This document shows, piece after piece, positions 1 through 10,912 of a stretch of 64,000 nucleotides of DNA; positions within the stretch are counted from its first letter, which is position 1, and the number at the start of each line of letters is the position of its first letter. Below the pieces are notes generated by a model, which was not told the origin of the DNA, ran no database searches, and worked only from the letters and a program-made list of their open reading frames with translations. This DNA is from Ligula intestinalis (taxonomy: Eukaryota; Platyhelminthes; Cestoda; Diphyllobothriidea; Diphyllobothriidae), in NCBI GenBank assembly GCA_036362985.1, contig JAYGXS010000002.1, forward strand, positions 88,192,788 through 88,256,787, in the 5' to 3' direction. Both the position numbers and the translations under genes were made by a program.

Positions 1-2675
1 TAGGTGACTTCAACGCTCACCATGACCTATGGTGCTCTAACTTGGCAGCCGACTCCCGAGGAGAAGCTCTGGCTGACGAAATAGAACACGCCCCCTTTGC
101 CGTTCTCAACGAGAACAGCCAAACGCGGCTCCCGACCAACGGCGCCTCCAGCTCGCCCGATGTTTCCCTCGCCAGTCTCAGTCTGGTAGCCTCCACCATG
201 TGGAAGACGGAAATCAGCCTGGGTAGCGACCACTTCCCCATTGTGCTCGAATTGGCCACCGCCGCCGAGCGTATCAAGGCCCCCAACCGGCACTTCATTA
301 ATATCAAGAAAGCCAATTGGGCAGCGTTCACGACCGAATGCGAAGCCGAGATCGATGGCCTACCGCCTCCCACCTGTGTCCACATGGCGGAGCGAGCCCT
401 TCCTCGACTACTCCTGGCAGCAGCAAGTCACCACATCCCTAACGGCCGCATTCCCTTTCTTCGTCCTAACTATCCGCCCGAAGCCTCCCGCCTGGAACGA
501 GAGAGAGACGAAATACAAGCGCGTGATGCCAGTGACCCGCGCGTTGGCGAACTGAATGGCCTAATCACGAAGACTATCAACGATGGCAAACGCCAACGCT
601 GGCATGAACTAGTTTCAGATTGTAATTTCAGCGGCAACTCAGCTGCCATTTGGAAGCTTTTACGCAACCTGACCAAACCCCGGGCTGATACATCAAACCA
701 GTCTATTAGCTTTGGGGACGGCAAGTTCCTTTCCAACAACGGTAAGATCGCCGCAAAGATGAACAAGCTGTTCTCGCCCCGCTCGGCGCCCAGTCCCAAA
801 AGCCAGCGCCCCCTTCTTCGCCTCCTCCATAAAGCCCCGCTCCCAGACATTTCCTTTTCGGCTGATGCCATCCTCACCGCCGTCAAGAAAATGAGAGCTT
901 CGAAAGCCTTAGGACCAGATGGTCTGGCGCCTATCCATGTGCGCCACATCGGCCTGAAGGTGGCTGCCTACCTTGCCGCCCTCTTCAACCTTTCACTGGG
1001 AACTTCAATCATCCCTGATTGCTGGCCCAAGTCGATCATTATCCCCCTGGTCAAAGCGGGTAAGGACCCCTGCCTAGCGACCTCTTATCGTCCAATTGCC
1101 CTCCTCAGTCCATTGGCGAAGATCCTGGAACGGCTCATCCACCCAATTCTGACGTTTGTGGCGGAGCTATCTTGCCACCAACATGGTTTCCGATCGGGTC
1201 GTGGAACTACAACGGCGCTTTTCGAGCTCAGCGACGCTATCCTCGAGGGCTTCAATCAACAGAAGCCCGCTTCGCGGACCGTGGCAGTCTCAATTGACCT
1301 GTCACGAGCCTTTGACTGCGTCCGCCACGATCAGCTCCTGCAGGACTTGGTCTCGTTGAATGTCCCGACTGGCCTGGTCCGATGGTTGGCGGCTTACATC
1401 CGTGGCCGTCACGATCGTGTCCTCTTCCGGGGCGCTCTCTCCAAGCCCCGTAAGCAGTCCTGTAGCGTCCCTCAAGGCTCTGTGCTCAGCCCGACACTCT
1501 TTAACATCTACATGCGAGAGCTCCCACTCCCCCGGGCACCTGTGCAAGTGGTATCCTATGCGGACGATATTACGTTCTTCTGCCGGCACCATGACATCGA
1601 TCAGGCTGCACAGCTCCTCACGGAGTTCATGCCTGTTGTCGAAAACTTCCTCACCCAGCGCGGAATGACGATCTCGGCAGCCAAGTCGTCCGTAACTGTT
1701 TTTACGCTTGATCCGAAGGAGTTTAATCGTCACCCAGTCATCACCGTCAATGGGGCGTCCTTACCGCTCGTCCGCAAGCCCAAACTCCTTGGTGTGCGTT
1801 TTGATCCGCTCTTCACGTTCGCAGACCATGTCAGGGAGACCGCAAGCAAAGTAAGCCGCTGCACCAAGGTCCTCAAGGCTCTAGCAGGCACATCCTGGGG
1901 CTGTGCGAAAGAGACTCTGTCGACTGCTTTCAAGGCGCTGGCCAAGCCGCACCTCACTTATGCGGCATCAATCTGGTCTCCTACGATGAGCTCTTCCAGC
2001 CTCCGCCGCCTCCAGTCAGTCCAAAATGCTGCCCTCCGCACGATCACGGGTTGCTATAAAATGTCGCCTATAGATCATCTTCATGCGGAGGTTTCTTTTC
2101 TACCGGTCGCCCATCACAACACTCTCCTTAGCCAGCAGTTCTGGTGGAGTTGTTCGCAACCCGGCCATCCCAATCATCACCGTTGCACCGCTCCCGAGCC
2201 CTGCCGCAACGTCCGGCCGTCTATTCGAGCACTCCACAAGGAAGCTGTTGCCTCGTCTCTCGCGGACCTACCTGTTGATAGCTCTGCCACCAAGACAGGC
2301 TTCCAGCGTCTCCACCAGAGATTCGTTGTCGAGGAGAAACGAGGTTACCGTCCCCCGGTCCTTTTGGGTGGCTATCCACCTCCGATTGCGGCCTCGGAAC
2401 GACATCTCCCGAGGGTCACTCGCTGTACTCTGGCGCAGCTACGCAGTGGCTACTGTATGCTCCTTCGCCAGTACCAGCACCGGCTCGACCCATCCATATC
2501 CGACTGCTGTCCCGACTGCGGCGTCTCGCCGCATGACTGCCGTCATCTGTTCGCCTGCAGTTCTCGGCCAGGCACCTACCTCACTCCCGCGGACCTGTGG
2601 CTCAAGCCGGTCGAGGTCGCGGCTTTTCTCCGTCTCCCAACTACTCCCAGTTTGGATTCCGGCGGGGATTCCTGA
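1..2675 (+). CDS. Jockey-like non-LTR retrotransposon polyprotein (endonuclease + reverse transcriptase), 5' end outside window
   Basis: The frame is open from base 3 to the TGA at 2673-2675, about 890 codons with no internal stop. It begins inside an APE-type endonuclease: base 3 reads G-D-F-N-A-H-H, the conserved metal/histidine motif, followed by S-D-H about residue 62 counted from base 42. The reverse transcriptase follows, with A-L-G-P-D-G (about nt 905), S-Y-R-P-I-A (about 1083), D-L-S-R-A-F-D (about 1300), P-Q-G-S-V-L-S-P (about 1470) and the catalytic Y-A-D-D at 1557-1568. A Cys/His cluster (C-x2-C ... H-x3-H-x3-C) lies near 2500-2556, as at the end of Jockey/I-group ORF2 proteins. 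No RNase H domain is apparent. The sequence is distinctly more GC-rich than its surroundings and undamaged, so it looks young. Family-level placement (Jockey versus a relative) is inference. Confidence 0.93.
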   Translation, partial: GDFNAHHDLWCSNLAADSRGEALADEIEHAPFAVLNENSQTRLPTNGASSSPDVSLASLSLVASTMWKTEISLGSDHFPIVLELATAAERIKAPNRHFINIKKANWAAFTTECEAEIDGLPPPTCVHMAERALPRLLLAAASHHIPNGRIPFLRPNYPPEASRLERERDEIQARDASDPRVGELNGLITKTINDGKRQRWHELVSDCNFSGNSAAIWKLLRNLTKPRADTSNQSISFGDGKFLSNNGKIAAKMNKLFSPRSAPSPKSQRPLLRLLHKAPLPDISFSADAILTAVKKMRASKALGPDGLAPIHVRHIGLKVAAYLAALFNLSLGTSIIPDCWPKSIIIPLVKAGKDPCLATSYRPIALLSPLAKILERLIHPILTFVAELSCHQHGFRSGRGTTTALFELSDAILEGFNQQKPASRTVAVSIDLSRAFDCVRHDQLLQDLVSLNVPTGLVRWLAAYIRGRHDRVLFRGALSKPRKQSCSVPQGSVLSPTLFNIYMRELPLPRAPVQVVSYADDITFFCRHHDIDQAAQLLTEFMPVVENFLTQRGMTISAAKSSVTVFTLDPKEFNRHPVITVNGASLPLVRKPKLLGVRFDPLFTFADHVRETASKVSRCTKVLKALAGTSWGCAKETLSTAFKALAKPHLTYAASIWSPTMSSSSLRRLQSVQNAALRTITGCYKMSPIDHLHAEVSFLPVAHHNTLLSQQFWWSCSQPGHPNHHRCTAPEPCRNVRPSIRALHKEAVASSLADLPVDSSATKTGFQRLHQRFVVEEKRGYRPPVLLGGYPPPIAASERHLPRVTRCTLAQLRSGYCMLLRQYQHRLDPSISDCCPDCGVSPHDCRHLFACSSRPGTYLTPADLWLKPVEVAAFLRLPTTPSLDSGGDS

Positions 2676-2689
2676 TCCAACTATGGGCT

Positions 2690-2862
2690 ACGACACACAC
2701 ACTATATGGGTTCCAGGAAGCAGCATAGCAGTAGAAGATGTGATCATTGGAGCAAGAAGTTTTCATGATGCCGTTAAATTCTGCTCAACTCGTGATCTTC
2801 GCCTTGTTTATATTTTCCCAACGTTTTGGATTCTGACGAGAACCCATAATCGTAGGTAACCG
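2690..2862 (-). repeat. diverged hammerhead-like terminal module downstream of the Jockey-like LINE
   Basis: It shares order and wording with the modules at 12.97, 13.7, 18.3, 52.9 and 62.5 kb: GGTTCCAGGAAGCAG, a GA-rich stretch, GTGATCATTGG-AGCAAGA, then CCAACGTTTTGGATTC. Read on the minus strand it ends in a stem-loop followed by CAAAACGTTGG. About 50 bp of extra sequence separates the left and right halves. It begins within about 20 bp of the LINE stop codon, so it may be a separate insertion in, or just after, the LINE 3' UTR. Confidence 0.6.
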
Positions 2863-5115
2863 TAGAATAGTAGGCTACCTGTACAGATTGCGCAGTATTT
2901 ATAGTCCGTAGCGGACACCCACATGCACGCTTTAATTATCAGCTCCCGTAACCGTCGCTGGGCGGCCGTAGTTGGTGCAGTGAGGGCTTGACAGTCCGCC
3001 TTCTAGTCATTAATTGCCACGATTTCGTTGTTCGTGTTGGATATAAGCTTGATAATTACGCGACAATTATGTTCGCTGTCGTCGAAGTTATTGCTGGGCC
3101 CGGCTCTTCCCATGTGACTGACTCTCCTGCTCCGATAATACCTCCATACGGAGTACGGGATCGGCAATTCGTCGTGATTTTTGATTGACTTTGGGCCTAT
3201 GAACCATGACTCGAGCAGCTCCCGAAACTGCTTGTGTGACTTTATTCGGGGAGCAATCTACCCGGTAGATATGAAATTGGAAGCCCTAAAGTAAGTGCAT
3301 AAGTAGTAGCTACAGAATACACTCAACAAAAATGACTGTTTAGAGCTCTTCACCTTCGAGAATATTGGGTATCGTTCCGCAAAGCCTGTAATTGCAGATA
3401 CAGAAGAGAAATATCAACAAGACCCAGTTAGAGAAATATTAACACGACGTGGGAGTACAGCTATCGAGAATGTTTTCCCTGCGGCGAAAGTATGCATCTC
3501 TTCTGCAATCCTTTCCCTCTTCCATTTGGGCAGGGAGGGGGTAAAGACATACTGCTCTTTCAAGACACATCGATATGCATTTATTTGTTCACATTTTCTC
3601 GCAAATGACTTCATTGTCCCTACATTGAGGCGTCTGGAGAAGACCGTACTCGAATCTTCAAATCGACTTCCAGGAAGCCTTTCAGATTGTCTATCAATCA
3701 CCTGCAACTAGTCTTAACGTCTGCGCCAACGGGTGTTTACAACAGTCGGAGTAGTAGCTATTCTGTTAGCAAATCCAGGGCTTTTTTATCCGAAGACGCT
3801 TAGACATTCTGTCTTCCCCAGGTGATTTCAGGTGGTGCTCCCACGCAACCCCCTGATAACAGCCCCACCCTCCGTGTGTCTGAGATGCAGACAGAGCTAA
3901 CGCCCTACAAGTACCTTTCTTCCTTCACCTCAAACCCGTCGACTTCATCGTGTAGGCAGCATTTGGAGGAACAGTGTGACTAATCCATGTCCGCGGTACA
4001 CACATAGTTCAGAAGTTCATTCTACGGGTAATTATAGTGGCATGATGAAGAATTACCGAAAGCCCACGTTTTACGAATTTACTTTTATGTATGGATAGCC
4101 GATTTTCGAAACCATATGTTAGCGTATTCTTAAAAATAAACTCTCATTGTCTGTGATTGAAAGTCCCTCTCCTACATTTTTGCAGTATGCATTTTCAGTT
4201 CTGTTGGAACTTTTTTTTAGCTCGAGGTTTTTTTGGCTCAAGCTATAGCTGATCCTGTATGAAGCAGGCAAGCATTTTCTGTTAAAGGCGACTCATCCCT
4301 AATATTTAAGCAAAATTTCAATCTTGGGTTTTTTGATCACACAGTCAGGAAAGTTAGAGAACCCGAAATTGATTTAATGAAACCATTGGCATCTCACTAT
4401 ACAACGTCATACTGTCGGTTTTTTCCCTAATCCAAAGTGTTTAACTAGTGGGTTGTAATATCCACAATCGTATGCAAAAAACAATTTCTGCTCAATACGT
4501 TTGGAAACACCGAAAGTCTTTTCTCCTTATTCTAGACAACGTCAAGGCGAACAATCTTTCCCTCGCCAAGAAGAAGAACAGCCTATTACATGGATTCGGA
4601 ACCTCTCTGTCCTGCAGAACTTGATTTTGACTTCATGACTTCCTTATGTGAGTTTCTTGCCTCATTCACTTCTACTTACCAAGGCTACGTGAGATTGTAA
4701 TGTCTTCCGCTCGAAAAGATAATTCGTACAGGCACTTGATTTCGACTAATCGGGTTGCGTGAGTTTGAAACGTTCTATTAGACTTAAGTTGATAGTTTTA
4801 GCACCCAAATTGCACACTGAGACCATCTTATTACTTGGTGCCCAAACTGATGCCTTCCACCAATCGCTCACTGGTTATTTTGTCGGTCTCGGGTGTCTGT
4901 TCTTACTTGCAGGCTCTTATAGTTGACCCGAAGGTCCGCATGACCTATGTAGACTTAGTGACTTAACTTTAGGCGCTCCGGACTCATTGACTACGAATAC
5001 TGTAGTTATACTCTCCCTGCTACATGCATTTTATTTTATTGTATTTAGAAATGTTGTTGATTTAAATCTGTAGATTTTCCTAATCTGTATTGTCGTTTAA
5101 CGCATTGCGGGCAAA
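2863..5115. other. non-coding stretch, nothing firmly recognised
   Basis: AT-rich sequence with scattered stops. The longest uninterrupted frame is 3414-3707 on the minus strand (97 aa), with a basic K/R-rich middle but no domain I recognise and no partner exon found. No tandem repeat or terminal inverted repeat was seen. Confidence 0.5.
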
Positions 5116-5117
5116 CC

Positions 5118-5447
5118 TCATTATCGAAATGGAGATTTCTTGAAATTCCTGAAAAATAGGAGGTTGTCTACTTCGACTTACCTGAGGTCTAACTTACCGT
5201 TCTGGAGTTATACTAGTATAGTCCGCGGTGCAAAGCTTCGCGCACACCTCCAATCTAAACGTGAAACAACTTGGTCCCACCAGCTGCGAGAAACAAATTC
5301 GACTACATTTTTCCACTTTACACTTCTAAAAATTTTCTTCCCTGCCTATCCTATTTTTCATCTCCCAAAACCCTTTATCAAAAATTTCCGTAGGACAAAT
5401 GCTGGGACTAGAGGTATATAAGGTGCACTTCCTAAACTACTTTTGCC
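5118..5447 (-). mobile_element. fold-back element (family FB1), truncated copy in reverse orientation
   Basis: The right end (about 5340-5447) carries the FB1 terminal repeat, including GGGACTAGAGGTATATAAGG and a terminus CTACTTTTGCC. The inner part (5118-5300) is the reverse complement of the FB1 interior seen at 18.0 and 33.2 kb, including the pieces around ACCTGAGGTC and TCCGCGGTGC. The second terminal repeat is missing, so this is a partial copy. No coding capacity. Confidence 0.7.
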
Positions 5448-5551
5448 GAAGGAATCCCCGAAGTTTTCTGTAGCATCTGTAGTAAGTTTAGGAATGAAGT
5501 TAAATGCTACTGATCGAAGTAATATCAAATGAACATTAATTGGTAGGATTG

Positions 5552-6066
5552 TGTCGTAGGGTGGTCCTGGGGAACGCGTGAAGCGCGCCCCGCAGGCATA
5601 CGAACGAGTGATTTTCGGGGAGAGGACGGGCGGGGCATACCAGCAAAGAAATTAGAACCCAATTTGAATGCCCAATAAAAAAGTTACGATGGCAAGTTGG
5701 GTCGCGTACTCTAACCGGGGGGGGGTGTGCCCAAACCTCGGGCGAGGTAACTGAGAGGCATTTTACAGTGGTATCACCAAAACCAACTAGAAAGAAGCTT
5801 AACAAAGTACAAAAGGCAGGGAGATTAGGCAAATCACCTTACTTAAAATGTGTAAGTAAGCGGTAGTTCCCGTGGGTAGTTCAAAAGTCCAGTTTTGCTT
5901 AGTTTACCGAATTTAGCAGTTATGGAATGTGTCTAACTTCGGAAAACCGTTCTGCATTCCAATGCCATCAGAAAATCCCTGCTAGATCGATGGATAACGC
6001 GTAGAAAACCAGAATTGTACAGGTAATTCAACCTACTTAAAAAATTAAGTAGGTAGCTATAATACA
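5552..6066 (+). repeat. dispersed repeat R2, copy 1
   Basis: Collinear with 10340-10910. Shared blocks in order: a GGGGAGAGGACGGGC(G)GGGCAT-like block, a GGCAAGTTGGG(T/G)CGCGTACTC block, TGTGCCC-AACCTC-GGC-AGGTAA, a block around TTACTTAAAATGTG(T)AAGTA, and a tail with a second CTACTTAAAA-like hairpin. No TIRs, reverse transcriptase or tRNA head were seen. It is probably a non-autonomous element of unknown class. Confidence 0.6.
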
Positions 6067-8215
6067 TAAGGTCCCAAAAAGGCTGCTAGAGACAACCTCA
6101 CCCATTAATTGTCGTTATGGTTTCGTATGCCAATGCGATTGTAAAACACCACGTACTTTTGCTGAAAATTGTTTTCTGAATTTACCTGGCTTCTATTGTT
6201 TTCCTCTGACAGCTGAGTTTATTCGGATCATCTTTGTCTGCCAGTATAGAGGCAACAGAGCGATCCGTTTTAAAGAGGATGAACGTCGATGTTTGCCAAC
6301 CTTTGCTATCTTTCGAAAGCCGTCACAGGAGAAAAGCATTGATTCATCTACTAATGATCTCTATTGCCTTCTCTTATCCAAGCTTTTCATGGAGCCGTCA
6401 TTTGTTTTCTCTTTCCAGCATCCGTTTAAGCACATAGTTTGACTCTCTTGAATGCTTAAATTTCCCCCTTTTTCTACTTGTATCGTTGGTAACTGTTAAA
6501 ACTTGCAGTTGGATTCATGTTTGCATAGCTGAACTCCAATCAGGTTTCCTTTTGCCAGCGGCCCAACTCTTATTTTACGGTTGTATAGAGGAACCAAGTC
6601 CGCTTTTTCGTTTTTTCGTCAGATGGATTCAATTTATTATTGTTATTATTCAACTAATTTCCGTTCTTGCTTTTCCTGTTTTGTTTTTTTGCAGGAACTT
6701 CGAGTCCAGTTTTTCAGTGACCCTGCTTGGTACCTTACATTCCGGCAATCAACGAGATAGGCTGGCCAAGTCTGAAACATCGGGAACACTTTACCCCCTT
6801 TAGATTTCGACTTGTAGGCAAATAGTGCACCAGTAGTAGTGTTTTTTACTACCCGTGTTATCGCTCACTTCCCTCCATCTTCTCCACCTTCGGTCTTTTT
6901 ACAGTCTGCCCCTCCCCCCTCCCCCACCATGCACTCACCAGCCTGTGTATAGGTCATATTCTGTGATTGGATATCCAAGTGCCTTGCTGCTCATTTATAC
7001 TTCCTCGGACGTTTGACGAAATTGATGAACACTGTTCAGGAGCATGTATATGTGCTTACACGTATCGCCTACATGACCAGCCCTTACAATCCGCCGTTGT
7101 ATGCTTACCAGTCTTCTCATCCCCCTATTACCTGAATATTTTGCCTTAGTACTATTATTATCTCGCTATGTTATTATTTTGTCTATAAGTTACTGCTCTT
7201 ATACACCATATTCTTTCACCCTAGCGTCTATAATGTATACATTACCAAATTTTTTATCTTATGACCGCGCAGCATTTCGGGGGCAGTTATACCCGCCGAT
7301 ATGACTGCTCACTTATCCAGCCCCATTGAGCTTTTTCGCTATTTGTAAATGTTCACAGACACGCCGTAGTGGTACCAGGACTGTTAACAACGGCAAATAT
7401 GCCATATTAGTTGATCGTACTCCGCATCCATAATGTTTCATCCCTATTTTACTGATTTCTCACCGCGATTTATTTGCCTATGAGCAAGTGTGCATAGTCC
7501 AGGCTGGGTTCCGGATGTCATAGCAGTTCAGTGATTAAGAGTTCCACCAAAAACCAACACATAAAAAGAACTGTACTTTGGAGAGTTGAACGTAAATTCT
7601 CAAAGTGAACAACACAACATTTACATCAAGGAGCCTTCTAGCACAGGGATTTAACTAAGGGATGACTCATCGTAGTAAGCACAATGATTGAATGATTTAA
7701 AAATAACTGAATCGAATTCATGAAGTGCGTTTTCGATTAGAAACGATTACTTAACTGTGCGGCACCATCCTACGATATTTCACGCACGACAGGATACCAA
7801 GGTCTCGAAGACAATTCCCGTTTTCTGCCTGCACAATTTGTCCTCGGCGAAAAATGACCACTCAATTAGTATACTGTTTTTTTTATTGTTGCTCGTCACA
7901 CTCGCTGACCCTAACTGCCAAGCGACTGAGTTCTCGAAGACAACAACAGCTGCCCTGAGGCGTTTAGTCCTTGATATTTTGCTAGCCTGACCATATCCTG
8001 CAGGATTTGACATGTGCGAGCTTTCCTTCACTCCAATACCCACCCTCTCTTCGCTAACCTTCTCATTTTTTATTGAGACTGTTGGTTGTGCGATCCTCGT
8101 TTCTGAGTAGAGCCTCATGAGAGGTTCCCTCTTATTGTAGGCTGCAATTAGTGTCCCCCTTTTGACTGAGCTCAGGCGCGAACTCGCGGCGAATCAGCGT
8201 GTCGTTTTCAGTTTC
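6067..8215. other. non-coding stretch, nothing recognised
   Basis: Only short overlapping frames of about 112 aa or less with no recognisable motif. There is a pyrimidine-rich patch around 6880-6925. Hydrophobic frames at 6486-6803 and 7757-7990 have no signal-peptide or exon context that would support a gene. Confidence 0.5.
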
Positions 8216-8221
8216 ATTAGT

Positions 8222-8935
8222 TAATGTCGATGAAGTGAGAAGTGCTCCTCCCCTTGCCGTTTGGAAGTTATCCGCTCCCAGCAGTTCCTGCTGCTTATAA
8301 CAACCACAAAATCAAGGAGACAAACAGAGCGTGGACGAGAGCATACAGCTAAGTGCCTGTGGGCCGAGGCAGACGTGGAGCCTGTAGGAGGTTCTTTTGT
8401 GCACATAACGCCGGTTTTATCAACCTTATAGCGGTTGCTTCTGTTTTGGCTAGCAGGCGCAGAGCCAGGCACTTTTGATAGTTTGTTGGAACCTTGTAGA
8501 TCATCGGAAGGCTTCTTTGGAGTCCACATGATGTCCGGGCTCAACCATGTGCGCCAGAGTACAGCTGTTTAAACTCCCGGCTTCACCTTTTCTCAATAAT
8601 GCCGGGAGGTGTTGTTCTTTTCCTTTGGATAGGCGCTGACTTGTGTGACGACTCCCCTGGAGCAAGTAAAGGAGTAGATGCACATAGGGGTGGTCTGAGC
8701 TGGTAACCTATTGTTATCTCCCGTATGTAAGAAAGGTTTGGTTGACAATGATACCCGAACTCTTGCTGCTGGGAATGTTCGTGACATGGTTTGGTCAAGG
8801 CGTCTTTTCTGGAGTTCACTTGCCGCGTCACCTAGAAAAGGGACGTTGAGGAATAGTGCTTTCACTTCCACAGTGTGGTGGGTTTTACTTGTTTCGCAGC
8901 CGTATTCCTTGCAATAAATCTCTCAGGTACCTTTT
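8222..8935 (-). pseudogene. Penelope-like element, C-terminal GIY-YIG region (decayed), minus arm of an inverted pair
   Basis: Minus-strand translation follows the 49-50 kb PLE through several frameshifts. A segment A-L-F-L-N-V-P-F-L-G-D-A-A-S-E-L (about 8860) is followed by T-T-P-M-C-I-Y-S-F-T-C-S (about 8675), a broken Y-I-G-R region, R-L-S-K and H-L-P-A, then L-A-H-M-V-E-P-G-H-H-V-D (about 8535), ending in sequence homologous to the K-V-P ... L-C-A-Q-K block. The GIY-YIG nuclease in PLEs is thought to nick target DNA. The plus arm at 8985-9300 faces away from it, giving a head-to-head arrangement. Confidence 0.8.
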
Positions 8936-8984
8936 CTCGCGAAGTAGGTCCTGGATTTTATTAAACGTCTCCTCAATACTGTCT

Positions 8985-9305
8985 AGAACAAATGTTTTTG
9001 CTAGCCCTTTGGAGTAAACAGCGAACTAGATTTGGCTTCTGTTCGAGGGTTACGAAACTATCGAAGTTTGTTTACTTTTTGGCGCACATGGTTGATTCCG
9101 GACATCATGTGGACGCCAGCGAAGTCTTCCGGGAAATCTACAAGTTCCCACCTAATTATCTCAAGTCTCTCGACCAGCGCCTACTAGCAACAGGAGAAGC
9201 AACTGCCATCAGATTGCTGAATCCGGCGTTGTGTGCGCAAAAGAACCGCCTACAAGCTCCACGTCTGGCATGGTCCACAGTCACTTAGCGGCATGCACTC
9301 GTCCG
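8985..9305 (+). pseudogene. Penelope-like element, GIY-YIG C-terminal fragment, plus arm of an inverted pair
   Basis: The plus-strand frame at 8992-9288 reads F-L-A-H-M-V-D-S-G-H-H-V-D-A-S-E-V-F-R, then a Y-L-K-S-L-D-Q-R block, A-T-A-I-R-L-L-N and L-C-A-Q-K. It is collinear with the 49 kb PLE C-terminus. The N-terminal part of the nuclease is missing. It lies about 50 bp from the start of the opposite-strand arm, a layout also seen at 14.1-15.4, 19.7-20.4 and 40.5-41.9 kb. Confidence 0.8.
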
Positions 9306-10335
9306 CGCTCTGTTTTTCTCCCTCTACTCCCCCCCCCCTCTAAACTGGCTACAACAAACCCTGCCCTCATAACCTGTCTTCTCTTACGATCTTTCCCGCC
9401 CACGGGACACTTTTACGAAAAGATGGACATGCTTTTACTTGTACCCCATTCACATGTAATTTTTTTGGCCGGAAGAGAATTTTCGGAAGGCCTACGCACG
9501 CTTCTAAATTCTCTGATGGAAAATTTCGCAACTTTAAATGCTCGTAATCGTTTACGCTAGTGATATAAACTGTGAAGAACGGGGCAATATACCGACCACA
9601 CTGGCTAACTTTATCTTTTTGCCTTAACTTGTATGATGCGGCGTAGAGTAAGCAACGACACATTTGGCCTTATTAGACGATTACTGCCCCATTATGATCC
9701 TATCAGTAAAGCAAACATCCAATTAATGCAATTTCTTACACTGGTCATGCTCGGCGATGCCTCGGTGGCTTGCCTTTGTGAACCCCAAAAAGAACATTAA
9801 ACGGATAAGCGTATATTTTAATAATGGTCCTAGTTTATTAGCGTTCTAATCTGCTGCCATGAAACTGGAATTTTAATTGTACGTTCAATCTCGCTTCTGT
9901 GCACGGTCCCTTCGATATGCATAGACCCACGGGGGAAGACTATGCCGTAATAGAAAAACGAACTGGACTAGCAAAGGAGATAAGAAGGCTGAACCTTAAT
10001 TTCTTGGCGGTAAGAGGCTGTGAAGATTATACCGCTGGTGGATTACGGACAAATACTCGATTAAATTGTGATTATTACTCGATTATTTGCCACCAGCAGC
10101 TTGCTGTTAACTGGCACTCGATAAACGGTAATCTTCATGAGTTCTAGGCTCCGAATTTCTATGAACACGAAGCACTTAATATTCCATCTTTTAGTGAAAA
10201 CAAAAATGCGGGTTCCATAAAATAATTGAGTAGAAGTAGATCTGATCACCAGGACAAGACTCCCGTTTTGGAATCCGTTGCGGATCCACTCTTAGAGACA
10301 ATAGCAGAAACTGGTAATGCATTCAGGTAAGAGTA
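9306..10335. other. non-coding stretch
   Basis: A C-run near 9327-9340 is followed by AT-rich sequence. No frame above about 110 aa, and no repeat shared with the rest of the window was noticed. Confidence 0.5.
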
Positions 10336-10337
10336 CC

Positions 10338-10912
10338 TCTGAGCTGAGCGCTTAGCGTGCCCCCAGTCTTACGGGCTCCTGGTTTTAGGGAAGGGAACGG
10401 GCAGAGCATGTCGGGGAACAAATTAGATTGCAATAATCCTGTGATATAAAAGAAAATTACGAGGGCAAGTTGGGGCGCGTACTCGAAATTCGGGCGAGGA
10501 CACTGAAGTACGCTTTCATATCACCCTTAACACCCCACCAGACCAACGGCGGATAGGTCTATGTAGGGTGTGTGCCCTAACCTCAGGCTAGGTAAGTGGG
10601 TAAATTTTCTAGTGTTACCACTAACCTCAACTGGAATAAAAGTAAGAGCGATGGTTTGAAGATTGTACAATTTACCCTACTTAAAATTTGCAAGTAGGTG
10701 ATTATTCCCGTGGTTAATTAGAAAAGCCATTTTGGCTTAATATACTGGCCTAGGCGATTATTGTATGCGGTGGCGCTCCGGGGACCTCTCTGCAGATCAA
10801 TGTCATCATCTAATCCTTACTGTTTCGATTTCGGGCGTGCAGAAAGCTGGAAGATTGTGAACAATTCAATCTATTTAAAATGCGTAAGTACAGTTCTGCG
10901 AATCCTGCAAGC
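10338..10912 (+). repeat. dispersed repeat R2, copy 2
   Basis: Collinear with 5552-6066 (see that entry for shared blocks). It carries about 60 extra bases around 10500-10560, where part of the unit appears repeated (CGGGCGAGG ... CAGGCTAGG). The two copies are too diverged to give clean ends by eye. Confidence 0.6.
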
